The notes under the pieces were generated by a model. It had not been told where the DNA came from. It saw only the letters and a list, made by a program, of their open reading frames with translations, and searched no databases. Positions 52,736 through 60,988 of a stretch of DNA of 64,000 bases are shown here, piece after piece (position 1 is the stretch's first letter; each line of letters begins with the position of its first letter). This DNA comes from Zoogloea sp041917255 (GTDB lineage Bacteria; Pseudomonadota; Gammaproteobacteria; Burkholderiales; Rhodocyclaceae): the NCBI GenBank assembly GCA_041917255.1, contig JAYRYA010000026.1, positions 7,348-71,347 of the forward strand, read 5' to 3'. Position numbers and translations under genes: made by a program.

Positions 52736-53482
52736 ATGCACGACAGACCACCTGTGTCCAAGGTCTACTATCGACCGATCGAAGCAGCCATACGCTGGGC
52801 CGGTTTGCTGAAACAAAAGATAGAAATCTTGCGCTTGATCTCGTCACCGAGGCACTTACCCACGACGCTCAACTTCCCTGGATGGGCCGAGCTACGCCTA
52901 TGCACCGAGCGCATCTACGACGCCATCTTCAACGGCGAACTCCCATATGGCTGCAATGGCATCACCCAGAACGACAAGGCGCTATGGGATTCCCCCGACC
53001 TCACCATCAGGCATCTGGATCTCAAGCGCTGGATGCGAGATCACTACCCTGAAGAACGACCAGCCTTTCTCTTCAGCCGCCGAGAGCGAATTGCGCATCC
53101 CGTCATCACCTTGGAAACGGGGCAAGCGATGCTGGTGGAGCGGCAGGCATTGAAGGCGGAACTGGCGCAATGCCGTCGCCGGCTCCAGACGCTGCAGGAG
53201 CAGCATCACGTCCTGTCGAAACAGGTCGAAGTGATTCCCGCATGCAACGAGTGCTCGATCACGGATCGCGCGGAGTCGACCTACCAGCACATCATCGGCA
53301 GCATGCTTGATCTGATGTTGGGCCAGTCGCCGGCAGGCACGCCTTACTCGTGCTTCAGGACACAGGAAGCCATCGTCAGCGCCCTGATCGCGCATCACGA
53401 CGGCATCATGGGGATTACCGAGCGCACGCTGAATGGCAAGTTCGCCCAGGCTCGCCGAAGAATGCGCAGCTTGACCCCCTAG
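52736..53482 (+). CDS. Hypothetical protein at the attR-proximal end of the element
   Basis: A 248-residue protein with no recognised domain. It has a soluble N-terminal part (YYRPIEAAIRWAGLLKQKIE ... PGWAELRLCTERIYDAI), a coiled coil at about 122-160 (QALKAELAQCRRRLQTLQEQ), a lone CNEC motif, and a basic C-terminus (TERTLNGKFAQARRRMRSL). GGGAG precedes the ATG. Between att and alpA, ICEclc has genes such as ORF101284 that affect transfer competence; equivalence is suggested by position only. Confidence 0.6.
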   Translation: MHDRPPVSKVYYRPIEAAIRWAGLLKQKIEILRLISSPRHLPTTLNFPGWAELRLCTERIYDAIFNGELPYGCNGITQNDKALWDSPDLTIRHLDLKRWMRDHYPEERPAFLFSRRERIAHPVITLETGQAMLVERQALKAELAQCRRRLQTLQEQHHVLSKQVEVIPACNECSITDRAESTYQHIIGSMLDLMLGQSPAGTPYSCFRTQEAIVSALIAHHDGIMGITERTLNGKFAQARRRMRSLTP

Positions 53483-53565
53483 GTCTGCAAAGAGCCGATC
53501 CGACGCTGCGGACGCGCTGGTCCTGTCGCGTTCCGACTTGCAAGCTTGTATGTGCAGTCTCGGAA

Positions 53566-53579
53566 ATTGCATTTGCAAT
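53566..53579. promoter_or_regulatory. Palindrome in the alpA promoter region
   Basis: ATTGCA-TT-TGCAAT, perfect 6-bp arms, 74 bp before the alpA ATG and immediately followed by GCTTCCGGCAG (53,581-53,591), an 11-mer that recurs upstream of the PFL_4669 gene. In ICEclc the alpA promoter is the feedback-controlled switch of transfer competence. Confidence 0.55.
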
Positions 53580-53652
53580 GGCTTCCGGCAGTGATGTCTA
53601 TTTAATGAGGGTCACGCCAACGAACGCCACTGAGCGTTAAGGAGTGACCATC

Positions 53653-53865
53653 ATGTCGCAGACGCCTGCATTGCTGCCGGGCGAGCGCCGCATCCTGCGG
53701 CTCGACGAAGTCGAAGCCAAGTCTGGTTTTAAGCGCGCCCACATCTACAGCCTGATGAAGAAGGGCGAGTTTCCCCAAGCCCTGCGCCTTGGAATCCGAG
53801 CGGTTGGCTGGGATTCGGCCGAGGTGGACCTCTGGATCAGCGAGCGCCTCAAGAACCGGGTGTGA
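53653..53865 (+). CDS. alpA: AlpA-family DNA-binding regulator
   Basis: A 70-residue MerR-like winged helix of the AlpA family (RILRLDEVEAKSGFKRAHIY ... FPQALRLGIRAVGWDSAEVD LWISERL). It has a strong AAGGAG 9 nt before the ATG. It opens the operon alpA-parA-shi-parB-DUF2857, the regulatory head of PFGI-1/ICEclc elements, where activation of this promoter commits a few cells to transfer. Confidence 0.9.
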   Translation: MSQTPALLPGERRILRLDEVEAKSGFKRAHIYSLMKKGEFPQALRLGIRAVGWDSAEVDLWISERLKNRV

Positions 53866-53908
53866 CCGGCTCTCCCACGGATTCAAGAACACCTACGAGG
53901 AGCGCCTG

Positions 53909-54778
53909 ATGCAGGTCATATCCATCATTTCCACGAAGGGCGGTGTCGGCAAGACAACCACCGCCGCGAACCTGGGCGGGTTGGTTGCCGACGCCGGCCT
54001 GCGCGTGCTGCTACTCGACCTCGACGTACAGCCCACGCTGTCGTCCTACTATGAACTGGCGCACCGAGCCCCTGGTGGCATCTACGAATTGCTGGCGTTC
54101 AATGAACAGCGCCTGGAGCAGTTGGTATCGCGGACCTCCATCACCGGCCTGGACCTGATTCTGTCCAATGACGACCGGGGCGACCTGAACACGCTGCTTC
54201 TCCACGCGCCGGATGGGCGGTTGCGTCTGCGCCACCTGTTGCCCACCCTGGCACCGCAGTACGACTTGGTATTGATCGATACCCAGGGTGCACGGAGCGT
54301 GCTGCTGGAAATGGCGGTACTCGCCTCCGACGTCGCGCTTTCGCCAGTGACCCCGGAAATCCTGGCTGCGCGCGAACTGCGTCGCGGCACCCTGCAGTTG
54401 ATCGAGGACATCTCCCCATACCGGCATCTTGGTATCGAGCCCCCTCCGTTGCATCTGCTGATCAACCGTGTGCATCCGGTTTCGTCGAATGCGAAGTTGA
54501 TCCAACAGGCATTGCGCGACATGTTCTCTGGCCAAGTCGGCGTGCATGTCCTGGACACGGACGTTCCTGCCATCGAAGCCTATCCCCGCGCATCGACGAA
54601 GGGCCTGCCGGTGCACCGCGTCGAGTACCGACAACCTCTGGGGCGGGTCGCGCCGGCCGCACTGGAGACCATGCGTGCCCTGGCGGGAGAGCTTTTTCCG
54701 ACCTGGCGCGAGCGCTTCGCACTGGTGACAGGCAAGCCCAATGATTCCAAGGGAGCCCGCCATGGCGAACGCACATGA
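53909..54778 (+). CDS. parA: ParA-family ATPase of the integrative element
   Basis: A 289-residue deviant-Walker ATPase: IISTKGGVGKTTTAANLGGL at about 6-25 with signature lysine in KGGVGKT, LLLDLDVQPTLSSYY for Walker A', and DLVLIDTQGARS. ParA/Soj proteins maintain the excised circle of such elements. GAGGAG precedes the ATG. Its 3' end overlaps the next gene by 17 nt, so the operon is tightly packed. Confidence 0.93.
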   Translation: MQVISIISTKGGVGKTTTAANLGGLVADAGLRVLLLDLDVQPTLSSYYELAHRAPGGIYELLAFNEQRLEQLVSRTSITGLDLILSNDDRGDLNTLLLHAPDGRLRLRHLLPTLAPQYDLVLIDTQGARSVLLEMAVLASDVALSPVTPEILAARELRRGTLQLIEDISPYRHLGIEPPPLHLLINRVHPVSSNAKLIQQALRDMFSGQVGVHVLDTDVPAIEAYPRASTKGLPVHRVEYRQPLGRVAPAALETMRALAGELFPTWRERFALVTGKPNDSKGARHGERT

Positions 54779-55022
54779 ACTGGCGCGCGGCCACAAGCGA
54801 TTGCGCGCCCTGATTGAATTCGCCCTCGCAGAGGGTTGGCACGTCAAGCGAACGCCAGGAGGCCATCTCAAGTTCACCAAGCGCGGCTGTGCGCCGATCT
54901 ACACCAGTTCGACGGCCAGCGATCATCGGGCCAGCCTCAATGCCCGGGCTCAGATCCGCCGCGCAGATCGCGAGGCCCGTTGCGCCCTCAATGCCGAAGC
55001 GATTGGGGGTGGGCATGGCTGA
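54762..55022 (+). CDS. Small HicA-fold protein at the position of shi
   Basis: An 86-residue protein: LRALIEFALAEGWHVKRTPG GHLKFTKRGCAPIYT resembles the HicA-type double-stranded-RNA-binding-like fold (G-W-x-x-x-R-x-x-G-S/G-H), followed by a basic helix (ASLNARAQIRRADREAR). GGGAG precedes the ATG. No HicB partner is present. In ICEclc the gene between parA and the ParB-like gene is shi, whose product slows division of transfer-competent cells; this gene occupies that slot, but functional equality is inference. Confidence 0.8.
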   Translation: MANAHELARGHKRLRALIEFALAEGWHVKRTPGGHLKFTKRGCAPIYTSSTASDHRASLNARAQIRRADREARCALNAEAIGGGHG

Positions 55023-56709
55023 GATGACCCCTCGTGACATGGCGGACAAATTGCTCGCCACCGGGTTTCAGCGCACCGGTCCCTCCGCCACGACGTTGAG
55101 CGATCCGATCGCCGACACGCCGATGATCGTCACGCTGGACCAATTGCGCCCGTATGACCACGACCCTCGCGTCAAGCGCAACCCGGCTTATGAAGAAATC
55201 AAGGCGTCCATCCGCGAGCGCGGACTGGATGCTCCACCGGCGATCACACGCAGGCCCGGCGAAGAACACTTCATCATTCGCAATGGCGGCAATACGCGAT
55301 TGGCCATCCTTCGCGAGCTGTGGACTGAGACCAAGCAGGAACGCTTTTTCCGTATCTCCTGCCTGTTCCGCCCTTGGCCGGAACGTGGCGAGATCGTCGC
55401 CTTGACGGGCCACCTGGCAGAAAACGAGCTGCGCGGCGGCTTGACCTTTATCGAGCGCGCCCTGGGCGTGGAGAAAGCGCGTGAGTTTTACGAACAGGAA
55501 ACCGGCGGCACGCTGACCCAGTCCGAGCTAGCGCGGCGCCTGACAGCCGATGGCTATCCGGTGCAGCAGTCGCACATCAGCCGCATGCAGGACGCGGTGC
55601 GCTACCTGCTGCCGGCGATTCCGACGGTGCTGTACGGCGGGCTGGGCCGGCATCAGGTGGAACGGCTAGCAGTGCTGCGCAAGGCGTGCGAGCGCACCTG
55701 GGAACGAAGAGCACTGGGCCGTCACCTCGCCGTGGACTTCGCCTCGCTGTTCCAGGATGTGCTGTCTCAGTTCGACACGCAGCCGGATGGTTTCTCGCTC
55801 CAGCGAGTGCAGGACGAGCTCGTGGGCCAGATGGCCGAGCTGCTGGAAGCGGACTATGACACGCTGAGCCTGGAGATCGACGACAGCGAAAACCGGCAGC
55901 GGGCGTTGACCAGCGAGCCGTCGCCGACAAGCCCGATTGCCCCCATCGTGTCTGCGGCTCCACAGCCTGTATCGCCACCTCCGGCGGCGACAACCGCACA
56001 GCGGGCCGGTGCACCGACTGGTCCCACTGCCGCAATGCCCTCGGCTCAGCCCGCTACGGTTCCCGCGGCCGGCAACGAGCGAGCCGCGGAAGTGGGTACC
56101 GCACCAATACCGGCTGGCAGCGATGCGGAGCGCCTGCAGGGGCACATCGTGTCCCCGGCGCCGACCACCGAACGCCTGCAATCCATTCAGCGCATGGTGG
56201 CCGACCAGTTGGGCGACAGGCTGCCCGACTTCGAGGCCAATGTCTTGCGCGCGATTCCCGTGCAGGTCGGTGGTCTCTACCCCATCTCGGATGTCTGGTA
56301 CATCGAACCGGGACTGGACGTGCCGGACCGCCTCCGGGTGCATATCGTGCAGTTCGCCCGCGAGGTCGCCGAGGAGGCGGCGGTAGCGGGACACATCGAA
56401 CCCAGCGAGGGTGGCATCGGCTTCGTTTGCGTGACTCTGTCCGTTGTGCAGGCGAAGGCCTTGCCTGCGTTTGCTCGTGCCGTGCTGGTCCTGCTGCATG
56501 CGTTGAGCGCGACATCAGCACCCGTGACAGGGCTGGATCGCGCGCGATTGGCCGACGACCTGGCGCCGCTGCTGCACGGCAGCGGCGGAACGTCCATGCG
56601 GCTGAGCGACGCCGGCTTGGTGAAGCTCTTCCGGATGCTTCGCCTAGCGCGCCGACTGCTGGACCTGGAGAGCGGCGCGGCGTCCGCTGATCCAGGCCAT
56701 GATTCCTGA
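55015..56709 (+). CDS. parB: PFGI-1-class ParB-family protein (BisD-like)
   Basis: A 564-residue protein. Residues about 40-130 form a ParB/Srx nuclease-like domain (IVTLDQLRPYDHDPRVKRNP, EEHFIIRNGGNTRLAILREL, LAENELRGGLTFIERALG), followed by an HTH (TLTQSELARRLTADGYPVQQ SHISRMQ), a Pro/Ala/Thr-rich linker about 305-380, and a C-terminal helical domain. In ICEclc the equivalent ParB-domain gene was renamed bisD; with BisC it forms an FlhDC-like activator. Starts 8 nt before the end of the preceding gene. Confidence 0.88.
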   Translation: MAEMTPRDMADKLLATGFQRTGPSATTLSDPIADTPMIVTLDQLRPYDHDPRVKRNPAYEEIKASIRERGLDAPPAITRRPGEEHFIIRNGGNTRLAILRELWTETKQERFFRISCLFRPWPERGEIVALTGHLAENELRGGLTFIERALGVEKAREFYEQETGGTLTQSELARRLTADGYPVQQSHISRMQDAVRYLLPAIPTVLYGGLGRHQVERLAVLRKACERTWERRALGRHLAVDFASLFQDVLSQFDTQPDGFSLQRVQDELVGQMAELLEADYDTLSLEIDDSENRQRALTSEPSPTSPIAPIVSAAPQPVSPPPAATTAQRAGAPTGPTAAMPSAQPATVPAAGNERAAEVGTAPIPAGSDAERLQGHIVSPAPTTERLQSIQRMVADQLGDRLPDFEANVLRAIPVQVGGLYPISDVWYIEPGLDVPDRLRVHIVQFAREVAEEAAVAGHIEPSEGGIGFVCVTLSVVQAKALPAFARAVLVLLHALSATSAPVTGLDRARLADDLAPLLHGSGGTSMRLSDAGLVKLFRMLRLARRLLDLESGAASADPGHDS

Positions 56710-56724
56710 GCGAGGGAGACCACC

Positions 56725-57285
56725 ATGTCGTCACCCCATCCGCTCAATCAGGCCGTCATCGCCCAGGCGCTACACGATCTGCGCAACGGCCAACTGCGCC
56801 GCTGCAAGGCGATGGGCTTCGGCGAAGAGGAGCTGGATGCGCTCAAGCATCCGGCGCTAGTCAGCGTCCTGGTCAATACCACGGTGTCGTGGTGTTCGGT
56901 CTCGGTCAACCGCGAGGTGCTGAAGCGACTGCTGAACCAGGTGCATGACGTGGAGCAGGAAATCGCCACGGTGGACCGCATGCTGCGTCTGGGCGCGAGC
57001 ACGGAGATGGTGAGCCGCTTCTACGGCCTCACGCATCAGGAGGTCGCCCTGCGGCGCGACATTCTCGGGCTGCCAAAGCGCAAGGGCCGGCACCCGGTGC
57101 TGGACGAGGCGCAGGAAACCGCCCTGTGGAAGCACTGGAAAGCCGGAGTCGCCGAGCGCCACATCGCGCTGGACGACGAGCTGGCCATGCTGGGCCTGAC
57201 GATGGACCTCGCCGAGACCCTGGCGCTGCCGATGTCGGTGGTCTGGGCGGCGATACGGAACTGGATCGACCAGAGGCTGGTGTAG
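56725..57285 (+). CDS. DUF2857 protein (BisC-like activator subunit)
   Basis: A 186-residue protein with the DUF2857 signature: NQAVIAQALHDLRNGQLRRC, TTVSWCSVSVNREVLKRLLN, RMLRLGASTEMVSRFYGLTH QEVALRRDILGLP. The last part resembles the DNA-contacting region of FlhC/FlhD-type regulators. In ICEclc a DUF2857 protein is BisC, which with BisD activates late promoters including its own. Follows the ParB gene by 15 nt and precedes the STY4528 gene by 3 nt. Confidence 0.85.
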   Translation: MSSPHPLNQAVIAQALHDLRNGQLRRCKAMGFGEEELDALKHPALVSVLVNTTVSWCSVSVNREVLKRLLNQVHDVEQEIATVDRMLRLGASTEMVSRFYGLTHQEVALRRDILGLPKRKGRHPVLDEAQETALWKHWKAGVAERHIALDDELAMLGLTMDLAETLALPMSVVWAAIRNWIDQRLV

Positions 57286-57288
57286 GCC

Positions 57289-58482
57289 ATGGCGACGGGC
57301 GGCGCACCACGGCGCGATGGTCCCATGGCGCTGTCGGCGCTGTTCGACGATGCGCTGCAGAACCTGGCGAAGGCGCAAGGCACGGCGCCTGCCGGTGACA
57401 GTTTCCTCTATAGCGGCAATCGTCACGAAAGCGTGCCGCGTGCGCTGTTTCTCGATCGACGCCTGACGCCGCTGGAGCGCAACGCCTGGCAGGTCTTCCG
57501 CTTCCAGCTCAACGACGACGGCGTGACGGCCTTTCCGACCTATGACCAGCTCCGGCCTTACCTGGCCTCGATGCCGTGCGGGGCGCAGGCCTCGCACGAG
57601 ACCGTCGCGCGCGCCTTGACGCTGCTGCGTCTGACGCGCTGGCTCAGCTTGGTGCGCCGCCGCCGCGACCCCAAGACCGGTCGCATCCTGGGCAACCTAT
57701 ATGTCCTGCATGACGAACCGCTGACGCCCTTCGAGGCGATGCAGCTCGACCCCGACTACCTGGGCCTGGTGAGCCAGGCCCTCACCCATGCCGCCAAGGC
57801 GGTGCAGATCGTCGGCATGCACACGCTGAAGGAGATCGCTGAAGACCCGCTGCTCAGCGGGCGCACGCTGCCGACGCGCTTGCAGGTGCTGGCGCAGCAC
57901 ATGGCCCGGCATGGCTGGGCGACGCCAAGTTATCCACAGGAGGGAGTCGGCCACGATTCCGAAGACGGCGCAGAAGGCTTGCTTCGGAATGCAAATCCCC
58001 CGTCTTCGGAATCCGAAGTGGGGCCGAAACCCGCACCGGATGGCTCTCTTCGGAATCCGAAGGAGGACCGTACAGTACGTAAGGATCGTATTGATGAAGT
58101 ACGTACAGTACTGCGCGCGAAGGCGCTCCAGAACCTGCGACTGCCCGAGCGCTTCCTGCGCTTGAAAGACGAGCAGCAGGCCGGGGCGATGATCGCTTTG
58201 CAGCAGGTGGAGGAAACCCAGCGGCAGGCGGTGCTCGATGAGTGGGCGGCGCGGTGCCGCAGCAATACGGTGCGCAACCCGGCCGGCTATCTGTTCGGCA
58301 TCATCCAGAAGGCGATCCGCGGGGAGTTCAAGATCTGGGCTGGCGACGGAGAAGCGGCGACACCACAGCCGCGCCCTCCAGCACCTGCATCGCCATCGCA
58401 AGCTGCGTCATCCAATGGCCCCGACCGCGAGGTGGCTCGTGCATACCTGGCGCAACTCCGAGCGACCCTACGTGATTCGTGA
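57289..58482 (+). CDS. STY4528-family island replication protein
   Basis: A 397-residue protein of the STY4528 family found in SPI-7-like and PFGI-1 elements and annotated as a replication protein. An N-terminal winged-helix-like domain (VPRALFLDRRLTPLERNAWQ VFRF, FPTYDQLRPYL, ASHETVARALTLLRLTRWLS) spans about 45-170; a polar, probably disordered linker spans about 210-270; the C-terminal domain follows (LPERFLRLKDEQQAGAMIAL, RNPAGYLFGIIQKAIRGEFK). The linker DNA contains a DnaA box and palindromic repeats (see 57,930-58,111), recalling phage lambda O, whose linker encodes the origin. Confidence 0.85.
   Translation: MATGGAPRRDGPMALSALFDDALQNLAKAQGTAPAGDSFLYSGNRHESVPRALFLDRRLTPLERNAWQVFRFQLNDDGVTAFPTYDQLRPYLASMPCGAQASHETVARALTLLRLTRWLSLVRRRRDPKTGRILGNLYVLHDEPLTPFEAMQLDPDYLGLVSQALTHAAKAVQIVGMHTLKEIAEDPLLSGRTLPTRLQVLAQHMARHGWATPSYPQEGVGHDSEDGAEGLLRNANPPSSESEVGPKPAPDGSLRNPKEDRTVRKDRIDEVRTVLRAKALQNLRLPERFLRLKDEQQAGAMIALQQVEETQRQAVLDEWAARCRSNTVRNPAGYLFGIIQKAIRGEFKIWAGDGEAATPQPRPPAPASPSQAASSNGPDREVARAYLAQLRATLRDS
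57930..58111 (+). other. Candidate replication origin (DnaA box and palindromic iterons) inside the STY4528 gene
   Basis: TTATCCACA, the perfect DnaA-box consensus, at 57,930-57,938. Then inverted half-site GATTCCGAAG (57,955-57,964), half-site CTTCGGAAT (57,982-57,990), and two full palindromes CTTCGGAATCCGAAG (58,004-58,018 and 58,048-58,062). They are followed by the direct repeat CGTACAGTAC at 58,069-58,078 and 58,102-58,111, 33 bp apart, flanking a more AT-rich stretch. Codon-level constraint does not explain the repeats because they fall in different frames or encode different residues. Confidence 0.6.
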
Positions 58483-58488
58483 TCGACG

Positions 58489-58505
58489 CTATCCCCAGGG
58501 GATAG
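58489..58505. promoter_or_regulatory. Element-specific palindrome CTATCCCCAGGGGATAG, copy 1
   Basis: Perfect 8-bp arms around A (19 bp with flanking G/C), 6 nt after the STY4528 stop and about 115 nt before the HEPN-LOTUS start. Recurs at 59,535 and 61,424. Confidence 0.7.
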
Positions 58506-58618
58506 CTGGAACACATGGCCTTCCATGGCGTTCGATTGCAGCCTGTCGTACCACGGGCGAAACTGTCGCCTGAGAGCAGGAACGAACCTGAGAGCACCAA
58601 GCAGTGCTGACAACTGAT

Positions 58619-59473
58619 ATGACGACCCTATCCAACGACGACGCGCTGCAACCGCTACAGCGAGATGTTCAGCGCTTGCTCGGGCGCTGCCTGCTGCGCC
58701 TCCAGCAATACGAGCGCCTGATGAAGGCCATCGTGGCGCACCACGACATTTCCGGGCCGGCGCATTCGCTGGAGGCGATTCGCGCGGCGCGCATCGAAGA
58801 GACGGCAACCAGAACCCTCGGTACGTTGGTGGGCCAACTGCTCGGATCGTATGTCGTCACGGAAGAGGGTGACGCTGGCAATCAGGACCCGGACCCGCCG
58901 GTCGACGTGATTTCCTTTCGTATGCGGGCGCAACTGAACCTGTCTGCGGAGGATTACGCCAGGACACAGGACGATCTCAAGGATTTGGTGTCGCTGCGCA
59001 ATTCCCTGGTGCATCACTTCATCGATCAGCACGACCTCTGGACGGTCGACGGATGTCGCGCCGCGCAGGATGCGCTCACAGCCGCCTATACGCGCATCGA
59101 TCAACACTTCGAGCAGCTGCGTGGCTGGGCCGAACACATGGATCAGGCAAGGCGCCTTGCGGCAGAGTTCGTCCAGTCGGATGTCTTTCACGATCTGGTG
59201 ATCAATGGCATCGCGCCCGACGGCACGGTGGATTGGCCGGCCGCCGGCGTCGTTCGCGCACTGCGCGATGCCGCAAGCGAACTCGCCGTGGATGGTTGGA
59301 CGCCCGTTGCAGCAGCTGGACGCTGGATCTCCGAGCGGCATCCGGAACAACTGCCTGCCAAATACGGATGCAGCAGTTGGCGGCAGGTGGTGCATGAGAG
59401 CCGCCTGTTCGAGCTTCGCTACCGCAACGTCGATGGTCAGCGCGCGGCTTGGTACAAGGCACGAGAGACGTAG
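58619..59473 (+). CDS. HEPN-like/LOTUS (OST-HTH) domain fusion protein
   Basis: A 284-residue protein. The N-terminal helical part ends in VSLRNSLVHHF, which carries the R-x4-H motif (Arg127, His132) of HEPN ribonucleases. The C-terminal 70 residues match an OST-HTH/LOTUS domain (GWTPVAAAGRWISERHPEQL ... YGCSSWRQVVHESRLFELRY), an RNA-binding fold. Together they suggest an RNA-targeting protein. ATG at 58619 chosen; a GTG five codons upstream is possible. By order it matches the gene upstream of inrR in ICEclc. Confidence 0.75.
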   Translation: MTTLSNDDALQPLQRDVQRLLGRCLLRLQQYERLMKAIVAHHDISGPAHSLEAIRAARIEETATRTLGTLVGQLLGSYVVTEEGDAGNQDPDPPVDVISFRMRAQLNLSAEDYARTQDDLKDLVSLRNSLVHHFIDQHDLWTVDGCRAAQDALTAAYTRIDQHFEQLRGWAEHMDQARRLAAEFVQSDVFHDLVINGIAPDGTVDWPAAGVVRALRDAASELAVDGWTPVAAAGRWISERHPEQLPAKYGCSSWRQVVHESRLFELRYRNVDGQRAAWYKARET

Positions 59474-59534
59474 CCCTGCGCGATTGTCATGGCGCTGCGT
59501 CTGCAGTCCATGCCTTGCTTTGCTTCCGGCAGCG

Positions 59535-59551
59535 CTATCCCCAGGGGATAG
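59535..59551. promoter_or_regulatory. Element-specific palindrome CTATCCCCAGGGGATAG, copy 2
   Basis: Identical to copy 1, 62 nt after the HEPN-LOTUS stop and 121 nt before the PFL_4669 gene. It is directly preceded by GCTTCCGGCAG (59,522-59,532), the 11-mer also found upstream of alpA. Confidence 0.7.
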
Positions 59552-59672
59552 CCGGCACAGACGCTCTTCCACATCTGGCAAACCCGGCGGACGTTAGATG
59601 CGGTTTGTTGACTGACGGCCTTCCGGCTGGAGCCGATGCTGACGACTCGTTCATTCACCGCGAGTCGCCCCC

Positions 59673-60443
59673 ATGGCCAACGAACCCCTGCAACTGAATC
59701 TCGGATCGCTGCGCAGCGCGATGTCGCTGACGCTGCACACCCACCACGCATCGCGCATCTGGCACGGCCGCGCGCCGGCCGAGGGGCGCCCCGGCATCAT
59801 CGGCCTCAACGGCTACATCAGCGTGATGAACAAGATGAAGCGCGGCGCCGAACAGGACGATCCCTATTCGGACTGGTGGATGCTGCGTATCGAGGACAAG
59901 CTCGCGCAGACCAAGGCCAGCCTGCAGGCGTTGCGCGAACAGGTGGATCAGGCGCTGGCTGACGTGCCGCCCGCGCTGTCCTTGGGCGAGAACATGAACG
60001 TACAGCCGGTGAAGCTGCCGCTGTTCGTCAACGCGCAGCTCGGCTTCATGGCTGTGTACCTGCTGGCCGACTACGACGACCTCGCGCGCAAGCTGATCCT
60101 GGCGCATCACACGGCACTGATCGACCGCAGCACGCTGGAGCGCTGGCTCAACGACGGTGCGCATGCACTGCGCAGCCTGTTTTCCCTGGCGCAGCAGTAC
60201 CGCTACTCCGGCACGACGCGCGATGACTTCGCCTCGAAGAACGCGGCTGCGCGAGCGGCGCTGGAGAAATTCGGCGAGTTGCCGCAGGACGTGCTCGAAG
60301 GTACGTGCCGTTCGCGCTTTGCGCCACCCATCGCACGGCGGGGGACCCGGCCCGAGGCACCGGTCGCTGATGCTTTGGAGTCAGGCATTGCCGATGGCGC
60401 AGGCGACGCCGCGAGACAAGACGATGAGGGCGCCAACGCATGA
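59673..60443 (+). CDS. PFL_4669-family integrating conjugative element protein (InrR-position)
   Basis: A 256-residue protein of the TIGR03761-type family restricted to this class of elements: LNLGSLRSAMSLTLHTHHAS RIWHGR, GIIGLNGYISVMNKMKRGAE QDDPYSDWWM, LLADYDDLARKLILAHHTAL. Gene order relative to parB, ssb and topoisomerase fits inrR of ICEclc, needed for high integrase expression, but this equivalence is from order, not sequence comparison. Overlaps the DUF3158 gene by 4 nt. Confidence 0.85.
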   Translation: MANEPLQLNLGSLRSAMSLTLHTHHASRIWHGRAPAEGRPGIIGLNGYISVMNKMKRGAEQDDPYSDWWMLRIEDKLAQTKASLQALREQVDQALADVPPALSLGENMNVQPVKLPLFVNAQLGFMAVYLLADYDDLARKLILAHHTALIDRSTLERWLNDGAHALRSLFSLAQQYRYSGTTRDDFASKNAAARAALEKFGELPQDVLEGTCRSRFAPPIARRGTRPEAPVADALESGIADGAGDAARQDDEGANA

Positions 60444-60988
60444 CGGCACCTTCTTCTTCCGGCCACCCAGCGCGCTTCATTCCGCTGGGACAGGCGGACT
60501 TCCAGCGGCTGGAACACGCAGGCTACCTAAAAGGCCTTTTACAGCCTTTTAAAGGTAAGGGGAGTCTGGAGACCTGGGCCAGCCAGTGCATGGCGCTGCG
60601 CGACGAGCTAATCACCCTGGCACAACGGCAGGTGCTACCGCAGGCGCGCGCCTACCCCTTCAATCTGCTCGATGTGCAACTGGCCCAGCAGACGACTGGC
60701 GCAGGGACGACCTTTCTGCGCTGGCGCAACCTCGACCGCTCGGCCATGGGCGTGGCCTTGTGGGAGTCACTGCTCGACCGCCCCGCAACACCGGTCTCAC
60801 TGATCGACGACCTGTATGCGATCGAACTGCAGCGCATCGTGCTGAACATGCAGATCAGCCTGACCCACAGCATCGCCCGCCTCGCCCTGGAATGCGCCAG
60901 CAGGATGGCCCAAGCCGAGGCGACTTACCTACGGCGTGTCCACGGACATGCCGCGTCCATTCCCACCACCCCCAAGGAGTCACCATGA
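60440..60988 (+). CDS. DUF3158 family protein
   Basis: A 182-residue element protein: FIPLGQADFQRLEHAGYLKG LLQPFKGKGSL, then LRDELITLAQRQVLPQARAY PFNLLDVQLAQQTTGAGTTF LRWRN. DUF3158 genes occur next to ssb and topoisomerase genes in PFGI-1-class elements; function unknown, maintenance or processing of transferred DNA suspected. Coupled by ATGA overlaps to both the preceding PFL_4669 gene and the following ssb. Confidence 0.88.
   Translation: MTAPSSSGHPARFIPLGQADFQRLEHAGYLKGLLQPFKGKGSLETWASQCMALRDELITLAQRQVLPQARAYPFNLLDVQLAQQTTGAGTTFLRWRNLDRSAMGVALWESLLDRPATPVSLIDDLYAIELQRIVLNMQISLTHSIARLALECASRMAQAEATYLRRVHGHAASIPTTPKESP

Noticed and set aside
52305..52847. Minus-strand 180-codon frame near the element end
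   Set aside because: Cys/Arg/Ser-rich composition, no ribosome site, overlaps the start of the plus-strand gene at 52,736.
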